Below are positions 45,009-53,033 of a stretch of 56,823 bases of DNA, piece by piece. Position numbers and translations under genes: made by a program. The notes beneath the pieces are model-generated. The model was given only the letters and a program-made list of their open reading frames with translations. It was not told where the DNA came from and searched no databases. Every line of letters begins with the position of its first letter. The stretch's first letter is position 1. Origin of the DNA: Lachnospiraceae bacterium (GTDB lineage Bacteria > Bacillota > Clostridia > Lachnospirales > Lachnospiraceae); contig SFGF01000032.1 of assembly GCA_004556655.1 (NCBI GenBank), forward strand, positions 1 through 56,823, given 5' to 3'.

Positions 45009-45773
45009 ATGGAAACACAATACTTCAAACAATACAGCCCGGCTTTAGGCCGGGACATGGAATGTAAAGTCTATGGTCATGCAGGACGCCCGGTGCTGTA
45101 CATTCCCTGTCAGGATGGTCGCTTTTTTGACTTTGAAAACTTCAAAATGGCAGATGTATGGTCTCCCTGGATCGAGGCCGGGGATGTAATGGTTTTTTCT
45201 ATCGATACCATAGATCAGGAAACCTGGTCCAATAAAAGCGGAAATCCCCGCTGGAGAATCTGCCGCCACGAGCAGTGGATGCGATATATCACAGATGAGA
45301 TGGTCCCATTTATACGTCAGATGGTTAATGAGAGAAATGGCTGGACCGGATATCCTGACGTGATCGTATTCGGATGCAGTCTTGGTGCTACCCATGCAGC
45401 CAATCTTTATTTCCGCCGTCCGGATCTGTTCGACGGACTTCTGGCGCTCAGTGGTATTTACACAGCAGAATATGGATTCGATTCCTACATGGATGATCTG
45501 GTATATGCCAATTCACCGGTTCACTATCTACCCAACTTGCCTGCTGACCATCCGTATATTGAACTTTTTAATCTGAAGAAAGCAATTCTCTGTGTGGGAC
45601 AGGGACCATGGGAACTTCCGAATTCCACCAGACAAATGCAGAAAATATTGCAAGACAAAGGTATCGATGCCTGGGTAGACTTCTGGGGATATGACTGCAG
45701 CCACGATTGGTACTGGTGGTACAAACAGGTAGAATACTTTGTACCATATTTGTTGAATCAAAAATCAAATTAA
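45009..45773 (+). CDS. Alpha/beta-hydrolase esterase family, cassette gene 2
   Basis: A 254-residue protein, the same length as gene 1 but only distantly similar. It begins METQYFKQYSPALGRDMECKVYG in two pieces, typical of the esterase family found with ATP-grasp genes in Clostridia. The nucleophile elbow is FGCSLGATHA (Ser124) and a His occurs in YDCSHDWYWWY near the end. It is cytoplasmic with a GAGGAG ribosome site. Two different esterases in one operon suggest two ester or thioester steps, or editing of a product made by the ligase. Confidence 0.82.
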   Translation: METQYFKQYSPALGRDMECKVYGHAGRPVLYIPCQDGRFFDFENFKMADVWSPWIEAGDVMVFSIDTIDQETWSNKSGNPRWRICRHEQWMRYITDEMVPFIRQMVNERNGWTGYPDVIVFGCSLGATHAANLYFRRPDLFDGLLALSGIYTAEYGFDSYMDDLVYANSPVHYLPNLPADHPYIELFNLKKAILCVGQGPWELPNSTRQMQKILQDKGIDAWVDFWGYDCSHDWYWWYKQVEYFVPYLLNQKSN

Positions 45774-45797
45774 TATACAAAAGAAAGAGGTATCCCA

Positions 45798-46994
45798 TTG
45801 AAAAACATTATTTTTATCTCCCCAAACTTTCCCACAAACTACTGGCAGTTCTGCCGGGAACTCAAGAAAAATGGCATGAATGTGCTGGGAATCGGCGATC
45901 AGCCATATAACGAACTTACCACCGAACTGAAAGACAGTCTGAACGAATATTATAAAGTCAGCAATCTGGAAAATGATGACGAGGTATATCGTGCTGTGGC
46001 ATTTCTCACATATAAACACGGAAGAATCGACTGGCTGGAATCTAACAACGAATACTGGCTGGAGCGCGATGCCAAACTGAGAACGGATTTCAATATCACC
46101 AGCGGTTTTCAGGAAAAAGATATTCCGCGGATCAAATTCAAATCCAGAATGAAAGAGTATTATGCAAAAACCGGAATCCCGACAGCACGCTATCATATGG
46201 TAGACACTCTGGAAAACTGCCTTGCATTTGCCGAAAAGGTTCATTTTCCGGTCGTTGCCAAACCGGATAATGGAGTGGGTGCTTCCCATACCTTTAAAAT
46301 AGAAAATGAAGAGCAGATGAAACAGTTCTTCGAAGTGAAATGGCCAAACACCAGCTATATTATGGAAGAATATGTAAATGGCGAAGTAAATTCCTACGAC
46401 GCGATCATTGATTCCAACGGCGAGCCCATGTTTGAGACCGGTAATGTAACTCCTATGTCTATCATGGATATTGTAAATAATTCCGATAATTCCATTTTCT
46501 ATATTCTGAAAAAACTGCCGGAAGATACCCGTGCCGCAGGACGAGCCACAGTAAAAAGTTTCGGTGTAAAGAGCCGTTTTGTACATTTTGAATTTTTCCG
46601 TCTGTTAAAAGATCAGGAAGGGCTTGGTAAAAAAGGAGATCTGGTAGCTCTGGAAGTAAATATGCGTCCAAGCGGCGGTGTTACTCCGGATATGATTGAT
46701 TTTGCCCACAGCACTGATGTATATAAGATCTGGGCAGATATGATCGCATTTGACCGTTCTACTATGCCTGTAGGCAAACATGCTTACTGCGCTTTTGCCG
46801 GAAGACGTGACGGCAAAGATTTTTCCATGGGACATGAGGACATTCTGGCAAAATATGGTGCCAATATTAAGATGGTAGAACGTATTCCGGATGTACTTTC
46901 CGGTGCCATGGGCAACCAGATGTATGTAGCCGTATTCAATTCTCAGAAAGAAATGGATGCTTTTTACACAGATATTTTAAAATGCAATGAATAA
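45798..46994 (+). CDS. ATP-grasp ligase, cassette gene 3
   Basis: A 398-residue ATP-grasp enzyme. The N-terminal pre-ATP domain (KNIIFISPNFPTNYWQFC) is followed by the ATP-binding lid VVAKPDNGVGASHTF, EEYVNGEVNSYDAII, and metal ligands in ALEVNMRPSGG. Family members couple a carboxylate to an amine, thiol or hydroxyl through an acyl phosphate. Residues near 90-130 (FKSRMKEYY) resemble the carboxylate-amine ligase branch. It starts at TTG 45798 seven bases after AAAGAGG. It is likely to make an amide or ester whose fate involves the neighbouring esterases; this is inference. Confidence 0.85.
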   Translation: MKNIIFISPNFPTNYWQFCRELKKNGMNVLGIGDQPYNELTTELKDSLNEYYKVSNLENDDEVYRAVAFLTYKHGRIDWLESNNEYWLERDAKLRTDFNITSGFQEKDIPRIKFKSRMKEYYAKTGIPTARYHMVDTLENCLAFAEKVHFPVVAKPDNGVGASHTFKIENEEQMKQFFEVKWPNTSYIMEEYVNGEVNSYDAIIDSNGEPMFETGNVTPMSIMDIVNNSDNSIFYILKKLPEDTRAAGRATVKSFGVKSRFVHFEFFRLLKDQEGLGKKGDLVALEVNMRPSGGVTPDMIDFAHSTDVYKIWADMIAFDRSTMPVGKHAYCAFAGRRDGKDFSMGHEDILAKYGANIKMVERIPDVLSGAMGNQMYVAVFNSQKEMDAFYTDILKCNE

Positions 46995-47026
46995 TTGCAG
47001 ATCAATTTTATACAAGGAGAACATTT

Positions 47027-48001
47027 ATGAAAGAGATATCAAAATTAATCGAATACCGCCCGGGTGTAAGGGTAATTGACGCAACGCTCCGCGATGGAGG
47101 TCTGGTAAATGACTTTTATTTCACCGATGAATTTGTAAAAGATCTGTATCAGGCCAACATTAAGGCTGGTGTAGACTACATGGAATTCGGTTATAAAGCT
47201 TCCAGAGAAATGTTCGATGAGAGCAAATTCGGAAAATGGAAATTCTGTAAAGACGAAGATATCCGTGCCATCGTCGGCGACAATGATACCGATCTGAAAA
47301 TATCGATTATGGCAGATGTGGGAAGATGCGATTACAAAACAGATATCCTGAACAAAAGCGAAAGCCCGATTGATCTGATTCGTGTAGCTACGTATCTGAA
47401 TACGATTCCTTCCGCTATTGATATGATTGAAAATGCTGCTTCCAAAGGATATGAGGTAAGCTGCAATATTATGGCTATCACAAACACGCAGGAAAAAGAC
47501 CTTGCCATTGCTCTGGATCTTCTGGGACAGACTCCTGTAGACGTTCTTTATATCGTAGACAGCTATGGTGCTCTGTATCCTGAACAGCTGGCTCGTCTTA
47601 CCGATATTTACATGAATGCTGCTGCAAAATATGGAAAGAAAATCGGTATCCACGCTCATAACAATCAGCAGCTTGCCTTTGCAAATACGATCGAAGCTGT
47701 TGGAGACGGTGTTGACTGGCTGGATGCCACTTATGACGGAATGGGACGCGGTGCAGGCAACTGCGCAATGGAACTGTTGCTGGGACTGCTGCGTAACCCT
47801 AAATATCAGATTTATCCGGTTATCAAATTCGTAGAAAAACATATGACCAAACTCCGTCAGGAAGGTGTTGTCTGGGGATACGATATGCAGTATCTACTGA
47901 CCGGACTGTTTAATCAGCATCCGAGAACAGCCATTCAGTTTACCAAAGAAAAAAGAACCGATTACAGCGAATTCTATAAAGAGATTCTTGGATTAGACTG
48001 A
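47027..48001 (+). CDS. HMGL-like aldolase/acyl-transfer TIM barrel, cassette gene 4
   Basis: A 324-residue DRE-TIM metalloenzyme (HMGL-like superfamily). The divalent metal site is formed by DATLRDGGL (Asp19, Arg22-Asp23), and IGIHAHNNQQLAF supplies the metal-binding His pair; YDGMGRGAGN is the phosphate-type loop. It lacks the regulatory domain of isopropylmalate or citramalate synthases, so it is closer to HMG-CoA lyase or 4-hydroxy-2-oxovalerate aldolase. It probably forms or cleaves a C-C bond in a keto acid that the ATP-grasp enzyme uses. It starts after AAGGAG and is followed by a strong terminator. Confidence 0.87.
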   Translation: MKEISKLIEYRPGVRVIDATLRDGGLVNDFYFTDEFVKDLYQANIKAGVDYMEFGYKASREMFDESKFGKWKFCKDEDIRAIVGDNDTDLKISIMADVGRCDYKTDILNKSESPIDLIRVATYLNTIPSAIDMIENAASKGYEVSCNIMAITNTQEKDLAIALDLLGQTPVDVLYIVDSYGALYPEQLARLTDIYMNAAAKYGKKIGIHAHNNQQLAFANTIEAVGDGVDWLDATYDGMGRGAGNCAMELLLGLLRNPKYQIYPVIKFVEKHMTKLRQEGVVWGYDMQYLLTGLFNQHPRTAIQFTKEKRTDYSEFYKEILGLD

Positions 48002-48038
48002 TAGAATGTTTTGATTCGTGAGAAAACGTGCGAAAAAA

Positions 48039-48110
48039 GTAGACCATTTTAGAAGCAGGCTGTTCCCCTTCAGCCGCTCCAATGCTTCTAAAATGGTCTA
48101 CTGTTTTTTT
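48039..48110 (+). terminator. Strong terminator after the esterase/ATP-grasp/aldolase cassette
   Basis: A 19-bp stem (48039-48057 with 48083-48101) around a small internal hairpin, followed by TGTTTTTTT; the reverse strand also has a U-run, so it serves both sides. Confidence 0.88.
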
Positions 48111-48138
48111 GCACAGTTCCACGATGTCAGAACGTATA

Positions 48139-48509
48139 TCATTGTACAATCTTTTCTTTCTGCAGCCTTTTGAATATGTTTTTCAATTCCCATACTGCTG
48201 CTATTGCCAGTATGATTTCTGCTGCCGGCTGTGCATATGCCAATCCATACATCGGGAAGAAGCAATTCAGGATGAATAAAGCAGGAATCTCCAGCACAGT
48301 TTTTCTGAGAATGGCAAACAACAATGATTTCTTTCCCATTCCACAAGCCTGAAACACACCAACAGCAAGAAAATCCATACATAAAAATGGCAATGCCAGG
48401 CACATCCCTCTAAGAAAACGGGTACCATATTGATTTTCTGAGCAATTCCCATGGCAGCCCCGGCTATGGGCATATTCTCAAATAATTCTGTCTTCTCAGT
48501 ATCTTCCAT
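48139..48509 (-). pseudogene. MATE transporter, C-terminal remnant
   Basis: Two overlapping minus-strand frames carry MATE sequence: NMPIAGAAMGIAQKINMVPV (central helix region) and, in the other frame, MCLALPFLCMDFLAVGVFQA through VWELKNIFKRL (C-terminal helices). About 65 residues between them are missing and the frame shifts. Only the last third of a MATE gene is represented. An intact MATE gene lies 1.7 kb away, but this remnant is not an obvious duplicate of it. Confidence 0.75.
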
Positions 48510-48523
48510 ACCACATCCGCTTT

Positions 48524-50071
48524 CTACGCGAGATATTTCTCAGCAATACGCTCCAGCGCCGTACTGTCTTTTTCATTCCATTCTTTAAAATCCATACCGC
48601 TTTTTGCCACCGTACTTCCCAGTTCTGTCAAAAACTGTGGAATCTGCGTCTCAAGCATGGCTCCCAGTTCACGTCCCATGGTTTCTTTCCCCTGTCGTTC
48701 CTCTCCGTTTACATACAGGATAAATGCCGGCTGTGCTTTTCCATCAACGGATTTCACACCGCCCCGAAAGCCCAATGCACCGGTCTGATGAGTTCCACAG
48801 GAAGAAGGACATCCGGAAATATGAATCTGCGGAAGTGCTCCATCCGGCAGATTTGCCTCTCGTACTGCCTTTACACATGCCGCAAGAAGTGCCTGAGAAT
48901 CCCTTACTCCCACCTGACAGATGCTTGCTCCGATACAGCTTACGGAAGTTTCAAACAGAGACGTTGCTGTGTCATTCGTCACATCCATCACTTTCTGCGC
49001 TTCTTCTCCTGTCAGATTGATAATATATGCCGTCTCATCCGGTGCAAGACGCATCTCTACCTGCTCCATATTTTGAATCACATCGCTCAGTGCACAGAGA
49101 TTTTCCGGCAATGGCTGGCCTCCGATCGGATGCCAGATCACAGTATAAAGTCCTTCCTGTTTCTGCTCAAGAACACGGAAACCGGAGATCTGAGTTCCAT
49201 CTGCTTTTTTCGTCACAACCGGAATCTGTGGGGCAATCGTAAGATCTTCACCGGAAGCATATACTTCTTCCAACTTTTCCAAATATGCTTCTTTATACTT
49301 TTCCGGGCTTCCCAGAATTTCCTGCATATAACGGGTACGTGCTTTTCCTCTGTTTGTGTAATTACCATATGTGCGGAATGTCAGCCACATGGCTTTGATG
49401 TAATACAAAATGTTCTCCGGTTCAACTGCTTCAGCAACCTTTACCCCAAAACGTGGGTTATTTCCCAGTCCTCCGGCACTGTAAACATCAAACTTTCCAT
49501 CCTCTCTGGCTACAAATCCAAGATCACGGTACGTAGCATGGGTCAGATTCTTGGGAGAATTCGAAAAACACACTTTTAACTTTCGCGGCATTTTTTCTGC
49601 TTTGATAAAATTCATCAGGTACTCACCGGCACACTCAGCCCACGGGCGCACATCGAAATACTCTTCTTTCTCCACACCGGACAAGGGTGAGCACATAACA
49701 TTTCTCGGAAAGTCTCCGCCGCCTCCCATCGTCACGATGCCGGCATCCAGCGCACTCTCCATGATTCCACATACCGCATCCGTATGAAGATCATGAAACT
49801 GAATGGTCTGGCAGGTGGTAAAGTGTACTTTCTTCACCTGATACTTACGGATCTCATCCGCAACAAATTTCAATTTTTCTTTTGTTACGCGTCCTGCTGT
49901 CATGCGAAGACGCAGCATACTCGCCTTTCCACCCTTTTGCGCATAACTTCCATAAAATCCGGAGAAGCCTTTATAATCACCTTTACTCATCTCACCTGCG
50001 TAGAAAGCCTCTGTTTTTTCTCTGAACTCCTGAATATCCGCTTTCCAGGACTGTGCATCCACTGTATTCAT
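48524..50071 (-). CDS. Siroheme-dependent sulfite/nitrite reductase
   Basis: A 515-residue ferredoxin-type nitrite/sulfite reductase with two tandem ferredoxin-like half-domains. Siroheme-[4Fe-4S] ligands are Cys-x5-Cys in SCIGASICQVG and Cys-x3-Cys in HISGCPSSCGTHQTG. The basic residues of the substrate site are suggested by RLRMTAGRVT. It reduces sulfite to sulfide or nitrite to ammonia using six electrons; the sequence alone does not tell which. A start 22 codons upstream is open, but AGGAGG seven bases before ATG 50071 is decisive. It is a lone gene with a sharp palindromic promoter. Confidence 0.88.
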   Translation of the reverse strand: MNTVDAQSWKADIQEFREKTEAFYAGEMSKGDYKGFSGFYGSYAQKGGKASMLRLRMTAGRVTKEKLKFVADEIRKYQVKKVHFTTCQTIQFHDLHTDAVCGIMESALDAGIVTMGGGGDFPRNVMCSPLSGVEKEEYFDVRPWAECAGEYLMNFIKAEKMPRKLKVCFSNSPKNLTHATYRDLGFVAREDGKFDVYSAGGLGNNPRFGVKVAEAVEPENILYYIKAMWLTFRTYGNYTNRGKARTRYMQEILGSPEKYKEAYLEKLEEVYASGEDLTIAPQIPVVTKKADGTQISGFRVLEQKQEGLYTVIWHPIGGQPLPENLCALSDVIQNMEQVEMRLAPDETAYIINLTGEEAQKVMDVTNDTATSLFETSVSCIGASICQVGVRDSQALLAACVKAVREANLPDGALPQIHISGCPSSCGTHQTGALGFRGGVKSVDGKAQPAFILYVNGEERQGKETMGRELGAMLETQIPQFLTELGSTVAKSGMDFKEWNEKDSTALERIAEKYLA

Positions 50072-50114
50072 AGTTATTCCTCCTGTTATATTTGCTAAAT
50101 TTTGAAACTGTTCT

Positions 50115-50165
50115 CCATATGATATCACTCTGCTCATTATATCATATGGATCTCTGCTTTATCAA
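50115..50165 (-). promoter_or_regulatory. Sulfite/nitrite reductase promoter with 11-bp inverted repeat
   Basis: Minus strand -35 TTGATA (50160-50165), 18-nt spacer, -10 TATAAT (50136-50141). A perfect inverted repeat CCATATGATAT (50115-50125) and ATATCATATGG (50139-50149), 13 nt apart, covers the -10 and the start, so a bound protein would repress. Confidence 0.7.
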
Positions 50166-50204
50166 TGGTCCCCATATCATATTCTTCCTGACAACGCATA
50201 CCAT

Positions 50205-51581
50205 TTATTCTTTCTGAAACAGATTGTCCCTGGTAATATTATTCAGCCACTTTCCACTGCGATAATGTCTGATTACCCATGGCCACTTGACAAACTCATC
50301 CGTACACAGAAGGAAATAAACTACCATGACCGGAAGTTTCAGCACAAATGCCGCTATGAATCCCAGAGGCACTGCGTAACACCACATATCGATCGTATCA
50401 CACACAAAGCCAAACCAGCTGTCACCTCCAGCCCGGAAAACACCGCATATTAACGTCGTATTAACTGCAGCCCCCATTACATAATATGTATTGATCAAAA
50501 GCATATATTTCATATAATGCATGGCCTGCTCCGTCAATGATGCATACTTCAGAGCAAACGGCATGACCGCCAACACGATCAGCCCTCCGATCGCACCGGT
50601 AACAACTGTCAACTTTATCAATTTTTTGGCGCCTTCCCGTGCCTCTTCCATTTTATTCTCACCGATAATATTTCCCAGCAGGATTCCTCCCGCACTGGCC
50701 ATACCAAAGCATAATACCGTTCCGAAATTACGCACAACGGTTACAAAGGAATTGGCCGCAACCACATCCGAACCCAAATGCCCCATGATAACGGAGTACA
50801 TGGAAAACGCCACGCTCCAACTGATATCATTGCCAAGCGCCGGCAGGGAAAGCTTTACAAAATCAGAGAATAACAGCTTGTTGCGTACAAATAAATATCG
50901 AAAATCCAACTTGATGTCTTTACTCAAAAATGATACTACAAAGCATGCCGCCAGTTCGATCAGACGTGACAAGGATGTGGCAATCGCAACTCCCATAGCG
51001 CCAAGCTTCGGTGCCCCAAACAGCCCAAAGATAAAAACCGCATTCAGAACAATATTCAGAGAAAAGGCCAGTACATTCATGGCTGTACTGATTGCCACTC
51101 TTCCGATACTACGCAGTACTGCCAGATATACTTCTGTGATTCCCCAGCACAGATAACTGATACTCATAAATCTCAGGTAAGAAGCTCCAATCGAGATCAA
51201 ATCTCCATCATTCGTAAAAAGCTTCATCATCATTTCCGGGAAAAATAAAGCGGCACCTGCAAAAACTGCCGCAATCACCATAGAAAATCGCAGAGCAATT
51301 CCTTCTACCACCTGGATTGCCTTCATATCTCCCTTTCCATAATACTGGGCACACAACATAGTCGCACCTGTTCCCAGACCGTAAAATACCATAAATAATA
51401 CACTGGCATACTGTGATGCCAGTGATACTGCAGATATAGATGATTGTCCCACATAATTCAGCATGATCACATCTGCTGAATTTACTGCGGCACTCAGGAG
51501 ATTCTGGATAACAATAGGCAGAACCAGTTTGAAAATCTGCCTGTAAAATGAGTCTTTTCCTATTATGTCTTGTTCTTTCAT
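50205..51581 (-). CDS. MATE family multidrug/toxin exporter
   Basis: A 458-residue transporter with twelve helices in two six-helix halves. The N-terminal KLVLPIVIQNLLSAAVNSAD and AQYYGKGD loop are typical of the NorM/MATE family. It uses a Na+ or H+ gradient to export cationic compounds. It starts 12 nt after the AraC gene on the same strand, so the two are co-transcribed. Its substrate may be a compound released by the neighbouring GH3 glucosidase, such as an aglycone; that is inference. Confidence 0.88.
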   Translation of the reverse strand: MKEQDIIGKDSFYRQIFKLVLPIVIQNLLSAAVNSADVIMLNYVGQSSISAVSLASQYASVLFMVFYGLGTGATMLCAQYYGKGDMKAIQVVEGIALRFSMVIAAVFAGAALFFPEMMMKLFTNDGDLISIGASYLRFMSISYLCWGITEVYLAVLRSIGRVAISTAMNVLAFSLNIVLNAVFIFGLFGAPKLGAMGVAIATSLSRLIELAACFVVSFLSKDIKLDFRYLFVRNKLLFSDFVKLSLPALGNDISWSVAFSMYSVIMGHLGSDVVAANSFVTVVRNFGTVLCFGMASAGGILLGNIIGENKMEEAREGAKKLIKLTVVTGAIGGLIVLAVMPFALKYASLTEQAMHYMKYMLLINTYYVMGAAVNTTLICGVFRAGGDSWFGFVCDTIDMWCYAVPLGFIAAFVLKLPVMVVYFLLCTDEFVKWPWVIRHYRSGKWLNNITRDNLFQKE

Positions 51582-51593
51582 TTTTAATTCCTT

Positions 51594-52850
51594 TTATCCT
51601 TCTTTAATATATTGCATTTTATTTCTGTACTCTCTCGGAGACATTCCGTGTACTTTTCTGAATACTCTGGTAAAATAATTCACATCCAGGAATCCACAAT
51701 TTGCTGCAATCTCCTGAATCGGAAGCCGCGTAGTATTGAGCTGAATCCTCGCCTGGCGAAGACGTACTTCCTGTATATACTCTTTCAGATTCATATTTAC
51801 TTCTTTTTTAAATAAGGCAGACAGATGGGTACTGCTCACATAATACTGATCCGCAAGACTGGTCAATGACAGTTGCTCCATATAATGAAAATCCACATAA
51901 TCCAGGCATTTGCTGATTAATTTGGAATATCCGGTACGGGAATAATTATTCACCAGAAGGCAATATTTCCGGATCATCTCTCCCCGAATGCCTTTCAGCT
52001 GATTATCTGTAGTAAAACTTTCAATCTGAATGGCTATCTTTCTGGAAAGTTCATCAATATACACCGGATGTACATTGGCTTCCTCAACCGCTTTCCTGAG
52101 CAATGTATTCAGTACAAATAACAGATTTTTTGTATCGCGGATTGAATCTCCATGCCTCGGCAATATCCTGTATTTTGTAAATTCATTCATCCGCAGGGTT
52201 GCTTCTACATAGTTCCCTTTTTTCACAGCCTGCAGCATCCTGTTTTCTGCATCATATCTCTTTTCTATCGTTTCCGTACTGAAATCCGGCTCCGGCTGAA
52301 CCGCAAACATATTGAATCGAATCGAAAACATGGAAGAATTGGGCACATGATTTTGTTCCAGACGAAACTCTCTCGCACCAAAAATATTCCTGCAGAAACT
52401 AATCACAATACTATTCCACTGTTCTAAGGACTGAAGGTACGGAATTCTGGAATAAAGTACCTGAAAATCTCTGCTATACTTTTTATCCACATGGTTTTCT
52501 TCCATAATCGCAGAAAACTCATCCCGTGTGATTGGCTGAAACAATAAAGGACCCATAACACAATGTGTATATCCATATTCTTTCTGTATGTGTTCCGGAA
52601 AACAGAAAATTGTGTGATACATATAATAACAGCTTTTGACAATATACACTGTGTCCGGAAGACATTCTTTTACAATATCATCCATCACAATCTGATAATC
52701 AAAATCACCATAAATCTTTCCGCTGATGCCAAAATCAATACAAACCGCATCCTCATAAGGAGGTTTCAGATACAAGGTCTGGATTCCCATGGCATCCATC
52801 ATTTCTTTCATCATACATAAAATATCTGTTTGCATATTACTACCTATCAT
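51594..52850 (-). CDS. AraC family regulator
   Basis: A 418-residue regulator. The C-terminal 100 residues are the double helix-turn-helix (LTSLADQYYVSSTHLSALFKK and IQEIAANCGFLDVNYFTRVF in two pieces). The N-terminal 300 residues form a sensor domain with Cys/Tyr-rich stretches (VIVKSCYYMYHTIFCF) that I cannot assign. It is divergent from the GH3 gene with paired half-sites between them and is followed by the MATE exporter. It is likely an activator of one or both. ATG 52850 has a poor ribosome site; ATG 52835, with AGGTAGT before it, is an alternative start. Confidence 0.85.
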   Translation of the reverse strand: MIGSNMQTDILCMMKEMMDAMGIQTLYLKPPYEDAVCIDFGISGKIYGDFDYQIVMDDIVKECLPDTVYIVKSCYYMYHTIFCFPEHIQKEYGYTHCVMGPLLFQPITRDEFSAIMEENHVDKKYSRDFQVLYSRIPYLQSLEQWNSIVISFCRNIFGAREFRLEQNHVPNSSMFSIRFNMFAVQPEPDFSTETIEKRYDAENRMLQAVKKGNYVEATLRMNEFTKYRILPRHGDSIRDTKNLLFVLNTLLRKAVEEANVHPVYIDELSRKIAIQIESFTTDNQLKGIRGEMIRKYCLLVNNYSRTGYSKLISKCLDYVDFHYMEQLSLTSLADQYYVSSTHLSALFKKEVNMNLKEYIQEVRLRQARIQLNTTRLPIQEIAANCGFLDVNYFTRVFRKVHGMSPREYRNKMQYIKEG

Positions 52851-52913
52851 TTCTAAAACTGGATTAATTTATTTAATTTTAGCATTTCACAATAATAAAA
52901 TCAAGATAATTCT

Positions 52914-52945
52914 GACAAATTGTCGTTTTATCTCATTAATTTGTC
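52914..52945. promoter_or_regulatory. Putative AraC-type half-sites upstream of GH3
   Basis: The palindrome GACAAATTGTC (52914-52924) and a second TTTGTC (52940-52945) place TTGTC half-sites at 52920 and 52941, 21 bp (two helical turns) apart. The GH3 promoter beyond them has a weak -35 and a CATAAT -10 (near 52990), as expected for activator dependence. Confidence 0.45.
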
Positions 52946-53033
52946 CAGTTTTCGCCTAAACTAATACTTCTTTCGTATTTTTTTGTATGGCATAATGATG
53001 TTGGAATCAAATAGTATAAGAATGGAGGTCACT

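Noticed and set aside
45765..47842. Long minus-strand frames opposite the ATP-grasp and aldolase genes
   Set aside because: Shadow frames without ribosome sites; the plus-strand genes have complete family motifs.
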